64,000 nt of DNA, taken from positions 1-64,000 of the forward strand of contig NZ_LNCD01000070.1 in the NCBI RefSeq assembly GCF_001542405.1. The letters are read 5' to 3'. The position numbers and the translations under genes were made by a program. The notes under the pieces are model-generated. The model was not told the DNA's origin, did no database searches, and was given only the letters and a program-made list of their open reading frames with translations. Origin of the DNA: Rhizobium altiplani (GTDB taxonomy: Bacteria > Pseudomonadota > Alphaproteobacteria > Rhizobiales > Rhizobiaceae). Positions 10,103-18,552 of this stretch are shown here, in pieces; position 1 is the stretch's first letter, and each line of letters starts with the position of its first letter.

Positions 10103-10168
10103 CACGTGCGCCCTCCTCCGGCGCGATCGAGACGTGGCGGTCCATGCTCCTTTTCCTTGACTAATTAC

Positions 10169-10180
10169 ATTGATATCAAT
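10169..10180. promoter_or_regulatory. Palindromic operator candidate between DUF899 and marR-type genes
   Basis: ATTGATATCAAT is a perfect 12-bp palindrome in the short gap between two divergent genes. It overlaps the spacer of a TTGACT (10157-10162) / TAGAAA (10180-10185) promoter for the MarR gene, so the regulator could repress itself and the operon from one site. Confidence 0.55.
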
Positions 10181-10191
10181 AGAAATTGAGC

Positions 10192-10638
10192 ATGTCAAAC
10201 GCGGTAGAGATTCCTTTTTCGACGACGCTTCTCGTACGTGACACGTGCCTCTGCCTGCATGTGCAACGGGCGGCGCGCGCGCTGGCGCGCCTGTTCGACG
10301 ATGCCCTTCGCCCTGTCGGGCTCACCAACGGCCAGTTCTCGCTGATGACGTCGCTGAACCGCCCGGAACCGCCGCCTATGGGACCGGTCGCAACCCTGCT
10401 TGCGATGGACCAGACGACATTGACGGCTGCACTCAAGCCGTTGCAGCGCCGTGGTTGGGTAAATGTAACGCAGAATGCGAAAGACAAGCGCCGGCGCCTG
10501 CTAAGCCTGACGCCGGAGGGAAAGGCCGTGCTCGCGGCCGCAGTGCCGATCTGGGAAAGCACCCACGCCAGCCTCGAGGAAGCCCTTCCGGACGGTGACA
10601 TGGGAAGGTTGCGGCGCGACCTGCAGGCGCTCGCCTGA
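10192..10638 (+). CDS. MarR family transcriptional regulator
   Basis: A 148-residue winged-helix regulator. The N-terminal dimer helix (RDTCLCLHVQRAARALARLFD) is followed by the helix-turn-helix region, residues about 60-85 (ATLLAMDQTTLTAALKPLQ), and the wing NAKDKRRRLLSLTPEG. It carries Cys22 and Cys24 in the first helix, a position where redox-sensing MarR proteins such as OhrR place their reactive Cys. An alternative TTG start lies 6 nt upstream. The predicted promoter would make the mRNA nearly leaderless. Its divergent placement suggests it controls the DUF899/DUF1579/VOC operon. Confidence 0.85.
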   Translation: MSNAVEIPFSTTLLVRDTCLCLHVQRAARALARLFDDALRPVGLTNGQFSLMTSLNRPEPPPMGPVATLLAMDQTTLTAALKPLQRRGWVNVTQNAKDKRRRLLSLTPEGKAVLAAAVPIWESTHASLEEALPDGDMGRLRRDLQALA

Positions 10639-10661
10639 AGCTCGGGCCGCCTGCGACATCG

Positions 10662-11417
10662 TCAGTCGCGCGCCATGCGCGGGTCGCTGGCGAAATCCTC
10701 CACCGAGAATCCAATTCTGACTTTCGGGAAATCGCAGAGCGCCTGGACGCCAATACCCGAAAGTCGGATCCTCCAGGTCTGACGCTCGACAGGCTCGCGG
10801 GCGGCAAATGCCGCTGCCGTCAAGAGCGCGATATTACGGCGGCGTTGCGGATCGCGCACGGATTCGTAGAGGATTGCCTGGCAACCCGCCTCGCGAGCAG
10901 CGTCGGCCAGGGCCTGACAGGGCGCATAATTCTGAGGATCCGTCCATATCGCCCGATCGGCATCGAGAGGCGCGCGCGTCAGGTCGATTGCCGATGCGGT
11001 CGCGATGGCCGCGGAAAAAGCCGTGTACTCGGCGGCATTGACAGGAAGCGATGTCGCGGGCGACTCCGAATAAAACAGCAGTCGGTAGAACGCCATTTCG
11101 GCAAGCGCGGTTTCTACCCCCTCGGACGCATAGAAGACGCCCAGCGTGCGCCCTGCCCGGCGGAAACGCGACCCATGCGGATAGACGGCGCCATAGCGGA
11201 ACGGGGTCGCCAGCAAGTAGTCCAGCCCGATGCATTCCGGCGGCAGCGCCGGCTTGCTTTCTTCGAGCAAGGCTTCGAGCAGCGCCTGCTCATCGAGCGT
11301 ATCGACGAGCTTCAGCGTCGAAATCTGGTGCTGCGCCTCGACCAGACGCCAGAACCTGCCCGAGATCGCCCGCGTCTCAGACGATAGCGCGGCGGGCGTC
11401 CAGATAGGCAAGGACAT
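10662..11417 (-). CDS. RES-domain toxin of a RES-Xre toxin-antitoxin pair
   Basis: A 251-residue RES-domain protein. RES toxins are ADP-ribosyltransferase-fold enzymes that break down NAD+ or modify a target protein. Visible conserved parts are GSRFRRAGRTLGVFYASEGVETALAEMAFYR, with the Arg, Tyr-Ala-Ser and Glu positions of the family, and later YAPCQALADAAREAG and ILYESVRDPQRRRNIAL. The gene overlaps the 3' end of the antitoxin gene by 41 nt, typical of translational coupling. It is longer than the minimal RES domain through an N-terminal helical part that probably contacts the antitoxin. Confidence 0.85.
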   Translation of the reverse strand: MSLPIWTPAALSSETRAISGRFWRLVEAQHQISTLKLVDTLDEQALLEALLEESKPALPPECIGLDYLLATPFRYGAVYPHGSRFRRAGRTLGVFYASEGVETALAEMAFYRLLFYSESPATSLPVNAAEYTAFSAAIATASAIDLTRAPLDADRAIWTDPQNYAPCQALADAAREAGCQAILYESVRDPQRRRNIALLTAAAFAAREPVERQTWRIRLSGIGVQALCDFPKVRIGFSVEDFASDPRMARD

Positions 11418-11760
11418 CGGTCAATCCCGAAATGCTGACGATCTTTTCGAGCGGCGTGGCGCCGAGCGCCGTGTTGGCGTTGCGCAGCCATTGCCGGGCA
11501 ACGGTCTCGTCGCCGCCGACAATCGCGTCGAGCGAACGAAACAGACGGACCAGCAGGACCGCGAGCTCAAAGGACTTCGAGCCGCGCTCAAGCAGATAAT
11601 CCTGCCGCTTCATGCGCGAGACAGTCGCCTCGGAAACGCCGAGCACCGCCGAAAGCGTTCTGGCGTTGAGGCCGAGACGACCAGCGGCATTGACGGCGGC
11701 CTTGGTGATCACGGCCGCCTCGGGAGCCCGGGCGCCGGAGAGCGGATGTGCTACAGCCAT
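11377..11760 (-). CDS. MbcA/ParS/Xre-type antitoxin of the RES pair
   Basis: A 127-residue protein with an Xre-like helix-turn-helix at about residues 26-55 (AGRLGLNARTLSAVLGVSEATVSRMKR) and a C-terminal MbcA/ParS toxin-binding domain (DUF2384-like) at about 70-125, containing DETVARQWLRNANTALGATP. It lies upstream of and overlaps the RES toxin gene. The pair should repress its own promoter; a 12-bp palindrome lies 39 nt upstream of the start. Family assignment is confident; activity is inferred. Confidence 0.85.
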   Translation of the reverse strand: MAVAHPLSGARAPEAAVITKAAVNAAGRLGLNARTLSAVLGVSEATVSRMKRQDYLLERGSKSFELAVLLVRLFRSLDAIVGGDETVARQWLRNANTALGATPLEKIVSISGLTDVLAYLDARRAIV

Positions 11761-11798
11761 GCCATACTCCTTTCACAGGAAAGAATATAGCATCTAAA

Positions 11799-11810
11799 TT
11801 TCATATGAAA
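11799..11810. promoter_or_regulatory. Palindrome upstream of the RES-Xre operon
   Basis: TTTCATATGAAA is a perfect 12-bp palindrome, 39 nt upstream of the antitoxin start, with a related TTTC-ACAG-GAAA repeat at 11771-11782. It is a candidate autoregulatory operator. Confidence 0.5.
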
Positions 11811-11811
11811 A

Positions 11812-11834
11812 GAGCGCCGCGATGCGCGGCGCTC
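11812..11834 (-). terminator. Terminator of ohr
   Basis: GAGCGCCGC (11812-11820) and GCGGCGCTC (11826-11834) form a perfect 9-bp GC-rich stem with a 5-nt loop. TTTT follows on the minus strand. It lies 13 nt beyond the ohr stop and touches the toxin-antitoxin palindrome. Confidence 0.8.
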
Positions 11835-11847
11835 CCTTTCGCATTGA

Positions 11848-12270
11848 TCAAACAACGGCAACCGGAACCTCCGTCGATGTGCGCATTGCATGGCTATAGG
11901 GGCACACGATGTGGGCCGCAGCGGCAAGCTTTTCGGCGGTCGGCTTGTCGAGGCCGGGAATGTTCACCGTCAGGGCAACTTCAATGCCGAAACCCGTGCC
12001 GTCGTCACGCGGGCCGATGCCGACCGTGGCGCTGACCGTGGTGTCCTCAGGAATCTTGACCTTTTCCTTGCCGGCGACAAATTTCAGCGCACCGAGAAAG
12101 CAGGCCGAATAACCGGCTGCAAAGAGCTGTTCAGGGTTGGTGCCGGTCGCGCCATCGCCGCCGAGTTCCTTCGGAACCGTCAGCGTCACATCGAGAACGC
12201 CGTTTTCGGAAACGGCGCGACCTGCGCGGCCACCGGTGGCGGAAGCTTTGGTCGTGTAGAGGATAGGCAT
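11848..12270 (-). CDS. ohr: Organic hydroperoxide resistance protein
   Basis: A 140-residue OsmC/Ohr-fold peroxidase that reduces organic hydroperoxides with a lipoyl or thiol reductant in the cytoplasm. The two redox cysteines are Cys57 in AAGYSACFLG and Cys123 in IVCPYSHAMR, both in the usual context, and the start MPILYTTKASATGGRAGR has the conserved Arg region. Length is normal for Ohr. It lies opposite the ohrR-type MarR gene with an OhrR box between them, so induction by organic peroxide is expected. Confidence 0.95.
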   Translation of the reverse strand: MPILYTTKASATGGRAGRAVSENGVLDVTLTVPKELGGDGATGTNPEQLFAAGYSACFLGALKFVAGKEKVKIPEDTTVSATVGIGPRDDGTGFGIEVALTVNIPGLDKPTAEKLAAAAHIVCPYSHAMRTSTEVPVAVV

Positions 12271-12310
12271 GTCAGTCTCCTTTGCGTTGGGGTTGGATTT
12301 TGTTTATCGC

Positions 12311-12323
12311 ACAATTAAATTGT
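12311..12323. promoter_or_regulatory. OhrR operator
   Basis: ACAATTAAATTGT is a perfect inverted repeat around a central base and matches the TACAATT-AATTGTA type of site known for OhrR proteins. It sits between the divergent ohr and ohrR genes, where it can control both. Confidence 0.75.
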
Positions 12324-12393
12324 CCGCAAGTGAATTTTGCAAATTGCATTTCGAGCTCGAAAAGAGGACAATCGAGCCCGTGGAAGGACGACA

Positions 12394-12861
12394 ATGAAAG
12401 CGCATCTGGCCAAGACGATGGAAATTCCGGAAGAGGAAAAGCGGCTCGAGAACCAGCTCTGCTTTGCTGTCTATTCGACGGCGCATGCCTTTACCCGCGC
12501 CTACAAGCCGATCCTTGACAGGGTCGGCCTCACCTATCCCCAATATCTCGTGATGCTGGCGCTTTGGGAGAAGTCCGAGCAGCCGGTCAAGGCGATCGGC
12601 GAGCAACTCGATCTCGATTCGGGCACGCTGTCGCCATTGCTCAAGCGCCTGGAACAGAATGGCCTGATCAAGCGCACACGCGATTCCCGCGATGAACGGC
12701 AGGTTATCGTGTCGCTGACCGACAACGGCCGAGCGATGCGGAGCGAGATCGACACCATCATGGGCGCAATCGGCCAGGCCGCAGGCTGCACGCTCGAGGA
12801 AATGAAGACGATCCGAGGGCTGTTGAAGGGCCTCCGCTCCAATCTGACATCGGCGGCTTGA
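12394..12861 (+). CDS. ohrR: Organic hydroperoxide-sensing MarR regulator
   Basis: A 155-residue MarR protein with the OhrR hallmark LENQLCFAVYST, in which Cys23 is the peroxide-sensing cysteine, and a recognition region LDLDSGTLSPLLKRLEQNGLIKRTRD. The family represses ohr until the cysteine is oxidised. The start at 12394 is chosen because GGAAGGAC lies just upstream and OhrR proteins begin near this point; the longer frame would run into the operator region. It converges on the BTAD regulator gene with a 34-nt gap. Confidence 0.93.
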   Translation: MKAHLAKTMEIPEEEKRLENQLCFAVYSTAHAFTRAYKPILDRVGLTYPQYLVMLALWEKSEQPVKAIGEQLDLDSGTLSPLLKRLEQNGLIKRTRDSRDERQVIVSLTDNGRAMRSEIDTIMGAIGQAAGCTLEEMKTIRGLLKGLRSNLTSAA

Positions 12862-12895
12862 GCACCAAGACATTCAAGCCGGAGCCGAGACGACA

Positions 12896-14818
12896 TCATG
12901 CCCACGGCAAGCCCGCAGCCTCCAGCCGCAACCACAAATCTTGCCGGAACGATGAGCCGCGTGCCTGAAGCAGCTGCTCGAGATACCGACCGTTCAACAA
13001 AAGCGTGCTTTCCCTCACATAAGCCACGTCAACCCGCGCCATCAGGTCCCTGCCCAGCGCTGCGTATGACGCCGCTCGCAGGAGTCGCGCCCAATGATAG
13101 TCCGGCAGCACGGTCAGGAAGCGATCAAGGCAGGCGATCGCTTCCTCATACTTCCCGGAGGCGAAATGGGCATCGCCCCGGAACAGGAAAATCGGATGAT
13201 AGTCCGGACTGACCTGATCGGCCTGATCGAACGCCATATGCGCCTCGCCGATCAGACCGGCGACGGTAAGTCCAATGCCGAGCCACGTGTGGAATTCGGC
13301 GTCGTTGGGGTTGAGGTCGACGGCCCTTTGCAACGCGTCCAGGCCGGCCCTGGCGCTTCCCAGGTAGGCTTCAGCAAGGCCGAAGGCGCTGAGCAGATAG
13401 GGTTCGTGGTCATCCAGGCCCAGCCCCACCAGAACGATTTCACGCGCCTGCTGGAAGCCCCCTACGGGATCGTCCAGCCAGCCGTTGAAACAGGAGTGGA
13501 AGTGTATCCAGGCGAGGCTCTCGCGGACCAGAACGTGATTGGGATCGATGGCCAGGATCCGCTCGCAGAGACGCCGGGCACGGATCATCCCCTTCAACGT
13601 CGGCCGCTCGACATGATTGAACACCTGCAGATACAGTTTGTCCGTGCCGACCTCGCCCTCCGGCTCGGTGGCCGAACTGGCTGCCGCGTGCTTCATCACG
13701 ATATGATAGAGATTGCCGCTGATCTTGCGGACAAGCCGGTCCTGCCCGAGGTCGGAATTCGTGCGTTCGTCGAGATATTTGCGGCTCCATATCTGTGTGC
13801 CGCTTTGCACGAACACGAGTTGCACCATCGCCCAGCCGGCCTCCCCGTCGCCCTGAACCGCAGTCTCCAGGACATAGTCGGCGCCGACCCGTCTGCCGAT
13901 TTCCTCGACGGTCTCGTGCCTCGCATTCACGGCAAACATCGTCGCGGCGGCAACCACCGAGAGCGGCGAGAACAGGCCGAGTTCCCCGATCAGTTTGCGC
14001 GTCAGGGATTCGGCGACGAGACTGTCGTCTCCATCATGTGAAAGGCTCCTGATTGGCAGGATCGCGATCCTGGGCTTGCCATTGGTCAAGTCCACGGACG
14101 GCTCCTGCTGTTCGCGAATTCGATCGATGAGCTGCTGCGTTTCGAGATCAGGCGCGACACCGAGATTGGCCTCCAGCAATGCCTTCAGGCCTTCGTAATG
14201 CCTGATGGCACGGGCGCGCTCGCCTCGGGCCTTGTGATGGCGCAGGATCGTTCGATGAGATGGCTCGTGGTAGGGATCCTGCCGCAAAAGGCATTGCGCA
14301 GCGAGAACCGCCTGCTCCGTGCTGCCCGCCCTCTCCAAACCTTCGGTTAGATCCGCAAGGCAGTCGACCAGCAAATTATGGTGTCGGCCGCGTTCAATCC
14401 GAAGCCATGTTTCCAATGTCTCGTCGTTGAAGCTCAATCCCTCGAGAAACTCGCCCTCAAAAGCATCCAGTGACGGCAGAGATCCCGCCTTTGCGCTTTC
14501 CGCAAGAGTCTGAATGTCGGTGACAATGGCATCAGTTCTCATCCAGCCGGCGCCGCTGTCGAAGACGAGAGGTGACACGCCGTGGCCGTTGACCGCATGG
14601 CGGATTGCAAAGAACGCCTGGCGGAGACTGTTGCGTGCATGCTCCTCGGTGCGCTCGGACCACAGCATGCCCGCCAGTTTCGATCGCGAAACAGGCTTGC
14701 CGTTGGACAGCGCCAGCATCGCAATCAGCGCCTGATGCTTGCGCGAAGCGATCACAATGCTCTCGCCCGCGGGGGAGAGAAGCTGGAATCGACCGAACAG
14801 GCGCAGCATGAACCGCAT
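12896..14818 (-). CDS. BTAD-TPR transcriptional activator (SARP-like)
   Basis: A 640-residue regulator. Residues about 1-95 form an OmpR-like winged helix (MLRLFGRFQLLSPAGE...SRSKLAGMLWSERTEEHARNSLRQAFF). About 100-240 is a bacterial transcriptional activation domain. About 250-375 resembles the TolB-like domain of adenylate-cyclase-type regulators (RIAILPIRSLSHDGDDSLVAESLTRKLIGEL). The rest is TPR-like (LDDHEPYLLSAFGLAEAYLGSARAGLDALQRAVDLNP). No phosphorylation or sensor domain is visible. The start was set at 14818, where the winged helix begins; a Met three codons later is possible. The target is unknown; the divergent VWA gene is the nearest candidate. Confidence 0.8.
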   Translation of the reverse strand: MRFMLRLFGRFQLLSPAGESIVIASRKHQALIAMLALSNGKPVSRSKLAGMLWSERTEEHARNSLRQAFFAIRHAVNGHGVSPLVFDSGAGWMRTDAIVTDIQTLAESAKAGSLPSLDAFEGEFLEGLSFNDETLETWLRIERGRHHNLLVDCLADLTEGLERAGSTEQAVLAAQCLLRQDPYHEPSHRTILRHHKARGERARAIRHYEGLKALLEANLGVAPDLETQQLIDRIREQQEPSVDLTNGKPRIAILPIRSLSHDGDDSLVAESLTRKLIGELGLFSPLSVVAAATMFAVNARHETVEEIGRRVGADYVLETAVQGDGEAGWAMVQLVFVQSGTQIWSRKYLDERTNSDLGQDRLVRKISGNLYHIVMKHAAASSATEPEGEVGTDKLYLQVFNHVERPTLKGMIRARRLCERILAIDPNHVLVRESLAWIHFHSCFNGWLDDPVGGFQQAREIVLVGLGLDDHEPYLLSAFGLAEAYLGSARAGLDALQRAVDLNPNDAEFHTWLGIGLTVAGLIGEAHMAFDQADQVSPDYHPIFLFRGDAHFASGKYEEAIACLDRFLTVLPDYHWARLLRAASYAALGRDLMARVDVAYVRESTLLLNGRYLEQLLQARGSSFRQDLWLRLEAAGLPWA

Positions 14819-14931
14819 CGCTACTATCTCAACTTCTAATTTAGCATGACCAAATAACAGCGGTATAACAGCAGGAAAGCGACCGCTTGTCATAGTCAAT
14901 TTTGGGCTATGGGCGAACGAGGGATGCGGAA

Positions 14932-15645
14932 ATGCTCAAGATGCTGATTGGTATGGCCGCGGCTGCGGTTTTGATACTGCCCGCGTCTCCATCCTTGGCC
15001 TGCGCGGATATCGCGCTGGTTGTGGCCGTCGACGGATCCGGTAGCATCACCGACGAAGAATATGCTTTTCAGAAGTCCGCGATCGCCACTGCCTTCCGAG
15101 ACAACGACGTCCTGGCCATCTTGAGAAGTGCTGGCAACGTTGCGGTATCCGCAGTCTTCTGGGGAGATGGTGAATTCTCCACCCAAAAACTGGATTGGTT
15201 CGTCATACACAACGGGAACGGTGCCGAAGCCTTCGCGGCCGCGATCGACGCCAACCAGCGCAGGGTGTTCGGCAACACCGACATCGGCAACGGCATGTGG
15301 TCCGCCCTCGATATGCTCGCCGATTCCCGCTTCTGCGCCGTCAAGACCATCATCAACGTCTCCGGCGACGGCAAGGAGACGGTTGCGCCGAAACGACGAC
15401 AGACGCCGTCGCTCTATCAGGCGCGACAGCGCGCCATGAAGATGGGGACGACCGTCAATGGACTGGTCATTTCCGACGAGGAACCCGATCTTCCCGACTA
15501 CTACGAGACGCGCGTCATCCTCGGCGAGGATGCCTTCGTGATGGAAATCAGGAGCTTTGCTGATTATGCGACGGCGATCCGCAAGAAGCTTATCAGGGAA
15601 TTGTCACCGCCTACAGAAGTTCAGGTCGCCGAGCACCGGCAGTGA
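14932..15645 (+). CDS. Secreted DUF1194 von Willebrand factor A-like protein
   Basis: A 237-residue protein with a Sec signal peptide (MLKMLIGMAAAAVLILPASPSLACA) followed by a VWA domain. The metal-binding MIDAS motif DGSGS is at residues 34-38 (VAVDGSGSITDEE). Further family features are VAVSAVFWGDGEF, NTDIGNGMWSALDMLA, IINVSGDGKE and VNGLVISDEEPDLPDYYE. The protein should be periplasmic and bind a partner through a divalent metal. Function is unknown. It is transcribed divergently from the BTAD regulator. Confidence 0.82.
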   Translation: MLKMLIGMAAAAVLILPASPSLACADIALVVAVDGSGSITDEEYAFQKSAIATAFRDNDVLAILRSAGNVAVSAVFWGDGEFSTQKLDWFVIHNGNGAEAFAAAIDANQRRVFGNTDIGNGMWSALDMLADSRFCAVKTIINVSGDGKETVAPKRRQTPSLYQARQRAMKMGTTVNGLVISDEEPDLPDYYETRVILGEDAFVMEIRSFADYATAIRKKLIRELSPPTEVQVAEHRQ

Positions 15646-15682
15646 ATGCGACCAGCCAATCAGCCGGCCGCACCCTCTTGGA

Positions 15683-16411
15683 TCACTGCAGAACCACCAC
15701 CGGAGCCTTGTTCGGCACGCGGTCATAGAGATCGATAATGTCCTGGTTCAGGAGGCGCACGCAGCCGGATGAAACGGCCTTGCCGATGGAGCGCCATTCC
15801 GGATTACCATGCAGGCGGTAGAGCGTGTCTTCGCCATTCGAGAAGATATAGAGCGCCCGCGCGCCAAGCGGGTTCTTCAAGCCCGGCTCCATGCCACCGT
15901 TCTCGATCGAATACTTGGCGAGTTCGGGCTGACGCGCGACCATCTCATTCGGCGGCTTCCAACGCGGCCATCTTTGACGCCACTGGATGACGCCGGAACC
16001 CTGCCAGGCGAACCCTTCGCGGCCGATGCCGACGCCATAGCGCATGGCGGTGCCGCCCGGCTGAACAAGATAGAGGAAGCGCGAGGGTGTATCGACGACG
16101 ATCGTGCCGGGCGCCTGACCGGTCGGATCAACCACCTGCTGACGGTAGAAGCGCGGATCGATCTGCTGGTAGGGCACGGCCGGAATGAGAAAGCCGCCGT
16201 CCTCGATCGGGCCATACATGACCGCCAGCTCGGCGTCACCTGGCGTCTGCGGTGCCTGGAACATGTTGACCGGACTGCGCATGACGACCGGCTGAGCCGT
16301 GGCATAGGGCGGCGGTCCAGCCGTGGATGCACACCCCGTCAGCGCCGAAGCTGCGGTCACTGCCGAGAAGGAAAGGAAGCTGCGGCGGGAAAGGGTTTTT
16401 TCGAAGCTCAT
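15683..16411 (-). CDS. L,D-transpeptidase lipoprotein (copy 1)
   Basis: A 242-residue YkuD-family L,D-transpeptidase. The N-terminus has a twin-arginine-like stretch SRRSFLSFSAVTAASALTGC ending in a lipobox, so it is probably a lipoprotein. The catalytic segment HGNPEWRSIGKAVSSGCVRLLNQD holds the active-site Cys217. These enzymes make 3-3 peptidoglycan cross-links or attach proteins to peptidoglycan in the periplasm, and rhizobia carry many. A paralogue lies directly upstream on the same strand, with 167 nt between them. Confidence 0.9.
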   Translation of the reverse strand: MSFEKTLSRRSFLSFSAVTAASALTGCASTAGPPPYATAQPVVMRSPVNMFQAPQTPGDAELAVMYGPIEDGGFLIPAVPYQQIDPRFYRQQVVDPTGQAPGTIVVDTPSRFLYLVQPGGTAMRYGVGIGREGFAWQGSGVIQWRQRWPRWKPPNEMVARQPELAKYSIENGGMEPGLKNPLGARALYIFSNGEDTLYRLHGNPEWRSIGKAVSSGCVRLLNQDIIDLYDRVPNKAPVVVLQ

Positions 16412-16578
16412 ACGCGGGTCTGGTTTCCTGTTGCGCCGGAAGGACGGACGCCCTTCGCGGAAGGTGGCTCAACGCCGGTGACAAGACAAGAAATCTATCG
16501 CCATACGTTAAATAAACCACCACCTCACGAAGTCGTGTCCGTCTGCCGCGAGACGATATCACCAGAGCTGTTGCGCGA

Positions 16579-17409
16579 CTACATCACGACGATTTCGGCC
16601 TTTGCCGGAACGCGGTCATAAAGGTCGACCACATCCTGGTTCAGCATGCGCACGCATCCCGACGACGTGGCCTTTCCGACCGACTGCCAATCCGGCGTGC
16701 CGTGGATGCGGTAGAGTGTATCCTGCCCGTCCTTGAAGATGTAAAGCGCGCGCGCTCCGAGCGGGTTGCCGAGGCCCGGATTCATTCCGCCGTTCTCCGC
16801 AGAGAAGGCCCGGACATCCGGCTGGCGCGAGACCATTTCGGCGGGCGGCGTCCAGCGCGGCCACTTCTGCTTCCACTGGATGACGCCGCGGCCGGACCAT
16901 GCGTAGCCTTCACGGCCGAGGCCGACGCCGTAGCGCATCGCCTTGCCGCCCGGCTCGACGAAATAAAGGTGCTTGGTTTTCGTGTCGACGATGATCGTGC
17001 CGGGCTTCTCGTTGGTCGGATAGCCGACCTCCTGCCGCAGATATTGCGGATCGATGCGGCTGACCGGTATGGCCGGCAGCGTAAAGTCGGTATCGCGCAC
17101 CTGGCCATACATCGCGCCATTCACCGGATTGGTGACCGGCAGGCCGTAGGTCCGGCTGAAATTCGCGCCTGGGATACCATAGGTCTGGTTATAGATTGTC
17201 GGCGGCACACCCGGCCTCTGCGGGACCGGAGTATCCAGCGGCTTGACGCGCATCGGATCCACACCATTATAGAAAACGGGCGACGTTTCCTGCACGAAGC
17301 GGGCGGGATCGGTGGCACCGGTATCCGGGACAAGGATGTTGCAGCCGCTCAGGCAAAGAGCAGCGGCCGCAAGCCCGGCAAATGGCGACACCCGGCTGAG
17401 AACAGTCAT
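16579..17409 (-). CDS. L,D-transpeptidase lipoprotein (copy 2)
   Basis: A 276-residue paralogue of the neighbouring L,D-transpeptidase, with the same core (GTIIVDTKTKHLYFVEPGG, GVIQWKQKWPRWTPPAEM, NPLGARALYIF) and catalytic SSGCVR with Cys252. The signal peptide ends in LCLSGC, an ordinary Sec lipobox, unlike the Tat-like leader of copy 1. An extra Pro-rich linker follows the lipobox. The pair arose by tandem duplication; different leaders suggest that the two mature proteins are exported by different routes. Confidence 0.9.
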   Translation of the reverse strand: MTVLSRVSPFAGLAAAALCLSGCNILVPDTGATDPARFVQETSPVFYNGVDPMRVKPLDTPVPQRPGVPPTIYNQTYGIPGANFSRTYGLPVTNPVNGAMYGQVRDTDFTLPAIPVSRIDPQYLRQEVGYPTNEKPGTIIVDTKTKHLYFVEPGGKAMRYGVGLGREGYAWSGRGVIQWKQKWPRWTPPAEMVSRQPDVRAFSAENGGMNPGLGNPLGARALYIFKDGQDTLYRIHGTPDWQSVGKATSSGCVRMLNQDVVDLYDRVPAKAEIVVM

Positions 17410-17518
17410 AAAACACCCTCATCGACAACAGCGAGACGTATAGCTGCGGCGAGGATGACACCTGCGGCTGGCGCGAGGCTGGTCACCCGGTCAGCCTCTC
17501 ATCGATGTCAGACCACGA

Positions 17519-18442
17519 TCAGGCCGCGACGCCGTGGAAGAACCGTATGCTCTGCTCGATCTCCGCCGGCAGCGCCGACGTATGGTTGCCGGTCACCGTA
17601 TCCGTTTCGATGCGGACCCCGCCGGAGCGGGCACGGCTTGCAAGCAGACCGGCGCGGTCATTGAAATGCGCCTCTTCGGTACCGTGAACGACGCGGACGG
17701 GGCACTTGAAGCTCTTGGCATAGCAGAGCGCGCTGCGGACTTCGAACTCGTGGGCGTTGCTGTCGTCGAAGCGAATGTCCTGCGGGTAGCGATTGAAGAA
17801 ACGGAAGGCATCCGGATTGCCGGAGATCGGTGCCGCCGCACGGAACTTGTGGCTGCTCATCGCCGCAAGCATGGTCAGCGTGCCGCCGACACTGTGGCCG
17901 GCAATGAACAGGCGATCGGCATCGACGCCCGGAAGGTGTTGCAGCCGGTCGGCGGCCGAGAGCACGTCGTCGACCTCGTCGTAGAAGCCCGAGAAATTGC
18001 CCATCTGGCCGTTCTCGCCGCGCAGCGACGGCATCATCACCACGAATCCGGCATCGACATAGGCCTTGAGCAGGACCCAATGCCCAAGCCCCATCGCGTT
18101 GCCGCCATGCAGGAACAGCACGCCCGGCTTCGGCTTGCTGCCGCGCTTGTATCTGGAAACCCAGGCGACCAACTCCAATTCGCCGCCGTAACCCGAACGA
18201 TAGAAGATCTTCTCACCTTCCGGCGGAGCGTCGAGCGGTTCGTACTTGTCGGGAGCCGGCCCCTTCTGCAAGAGCTTGGTATGGAAGCGCTTGCGGACCT
18301 TGGCGTAATCGTGATCGATCAGCCTTGGCACCTCCGGAACCTCGAATGCGCTTGCGATGCGCGGGAGCAGGAGGGCTCCAGCCAGGCCTGCAAGAACCGT
18401 GCGGCGCTGTCGGAGAAAAGAATTGCCTTCGTCTGACGTCAT
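17519..18442 (-). CDS. Exported alpha/beta hydrolase (dienelactone hydrolase-like)
   Basis: A 307-residue alpha/beta hydrolase with the nucleophile elbow GHSVGG, the oxyanion segment PGVLFLHGGNAMGLGHW and a likely His in VTGNHTSALP. Residues 1-35 contain RQRRTVLAGLAGALLLPRIASAF, a Tat-type leader, so it probably acts in the periplasm. The start at 18442 keeps this leader at normal length. Substrate unknown; prolyl oligopeptidase-like esterases are the nearest relatives by motif. It is on the same strand as the DNA repair pair but separated from it by 110 nt. Confidence 0.78.
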   Translation of the reverse strand: MTSDEGNSFLRQRRTVLAGLAGALLLPRIASAFEVPEVPRLIDHDYAKVRKRFHTKLLQKGPAPDKYEPLDAPPEGEKIFYRSGYGGELELVAWVSRYKRGSKPKPGVLFLHGGNAMGLGHWVLLKAYVDAGFVVMMPSLRGENGQMGNFSGFYDEVDDVLSAADRLQHLPGVDADRLFIAGHSVGGTLTMLAAMSSHKFRAAAPISGNPDAFRFFNRYPQDIRFDDSNAHEFEVRSALCYAKSFKCPVRVVHGTEEAHFNDRAGLLASRARSGGVRIETDTVTGNHTSALPAEIEQSIRFFHGVAA

Positions 18443-18552
18443 TTCACACTTCCATGGTTCCCGGCGATTCGAAAATTGCACCGGAAGCGCGCGACCGCCA
18501 ACACACGTTGTGTTGAAAACGGTGTCCCTGCGGCGTTTTGCGCCAGAAAAAC

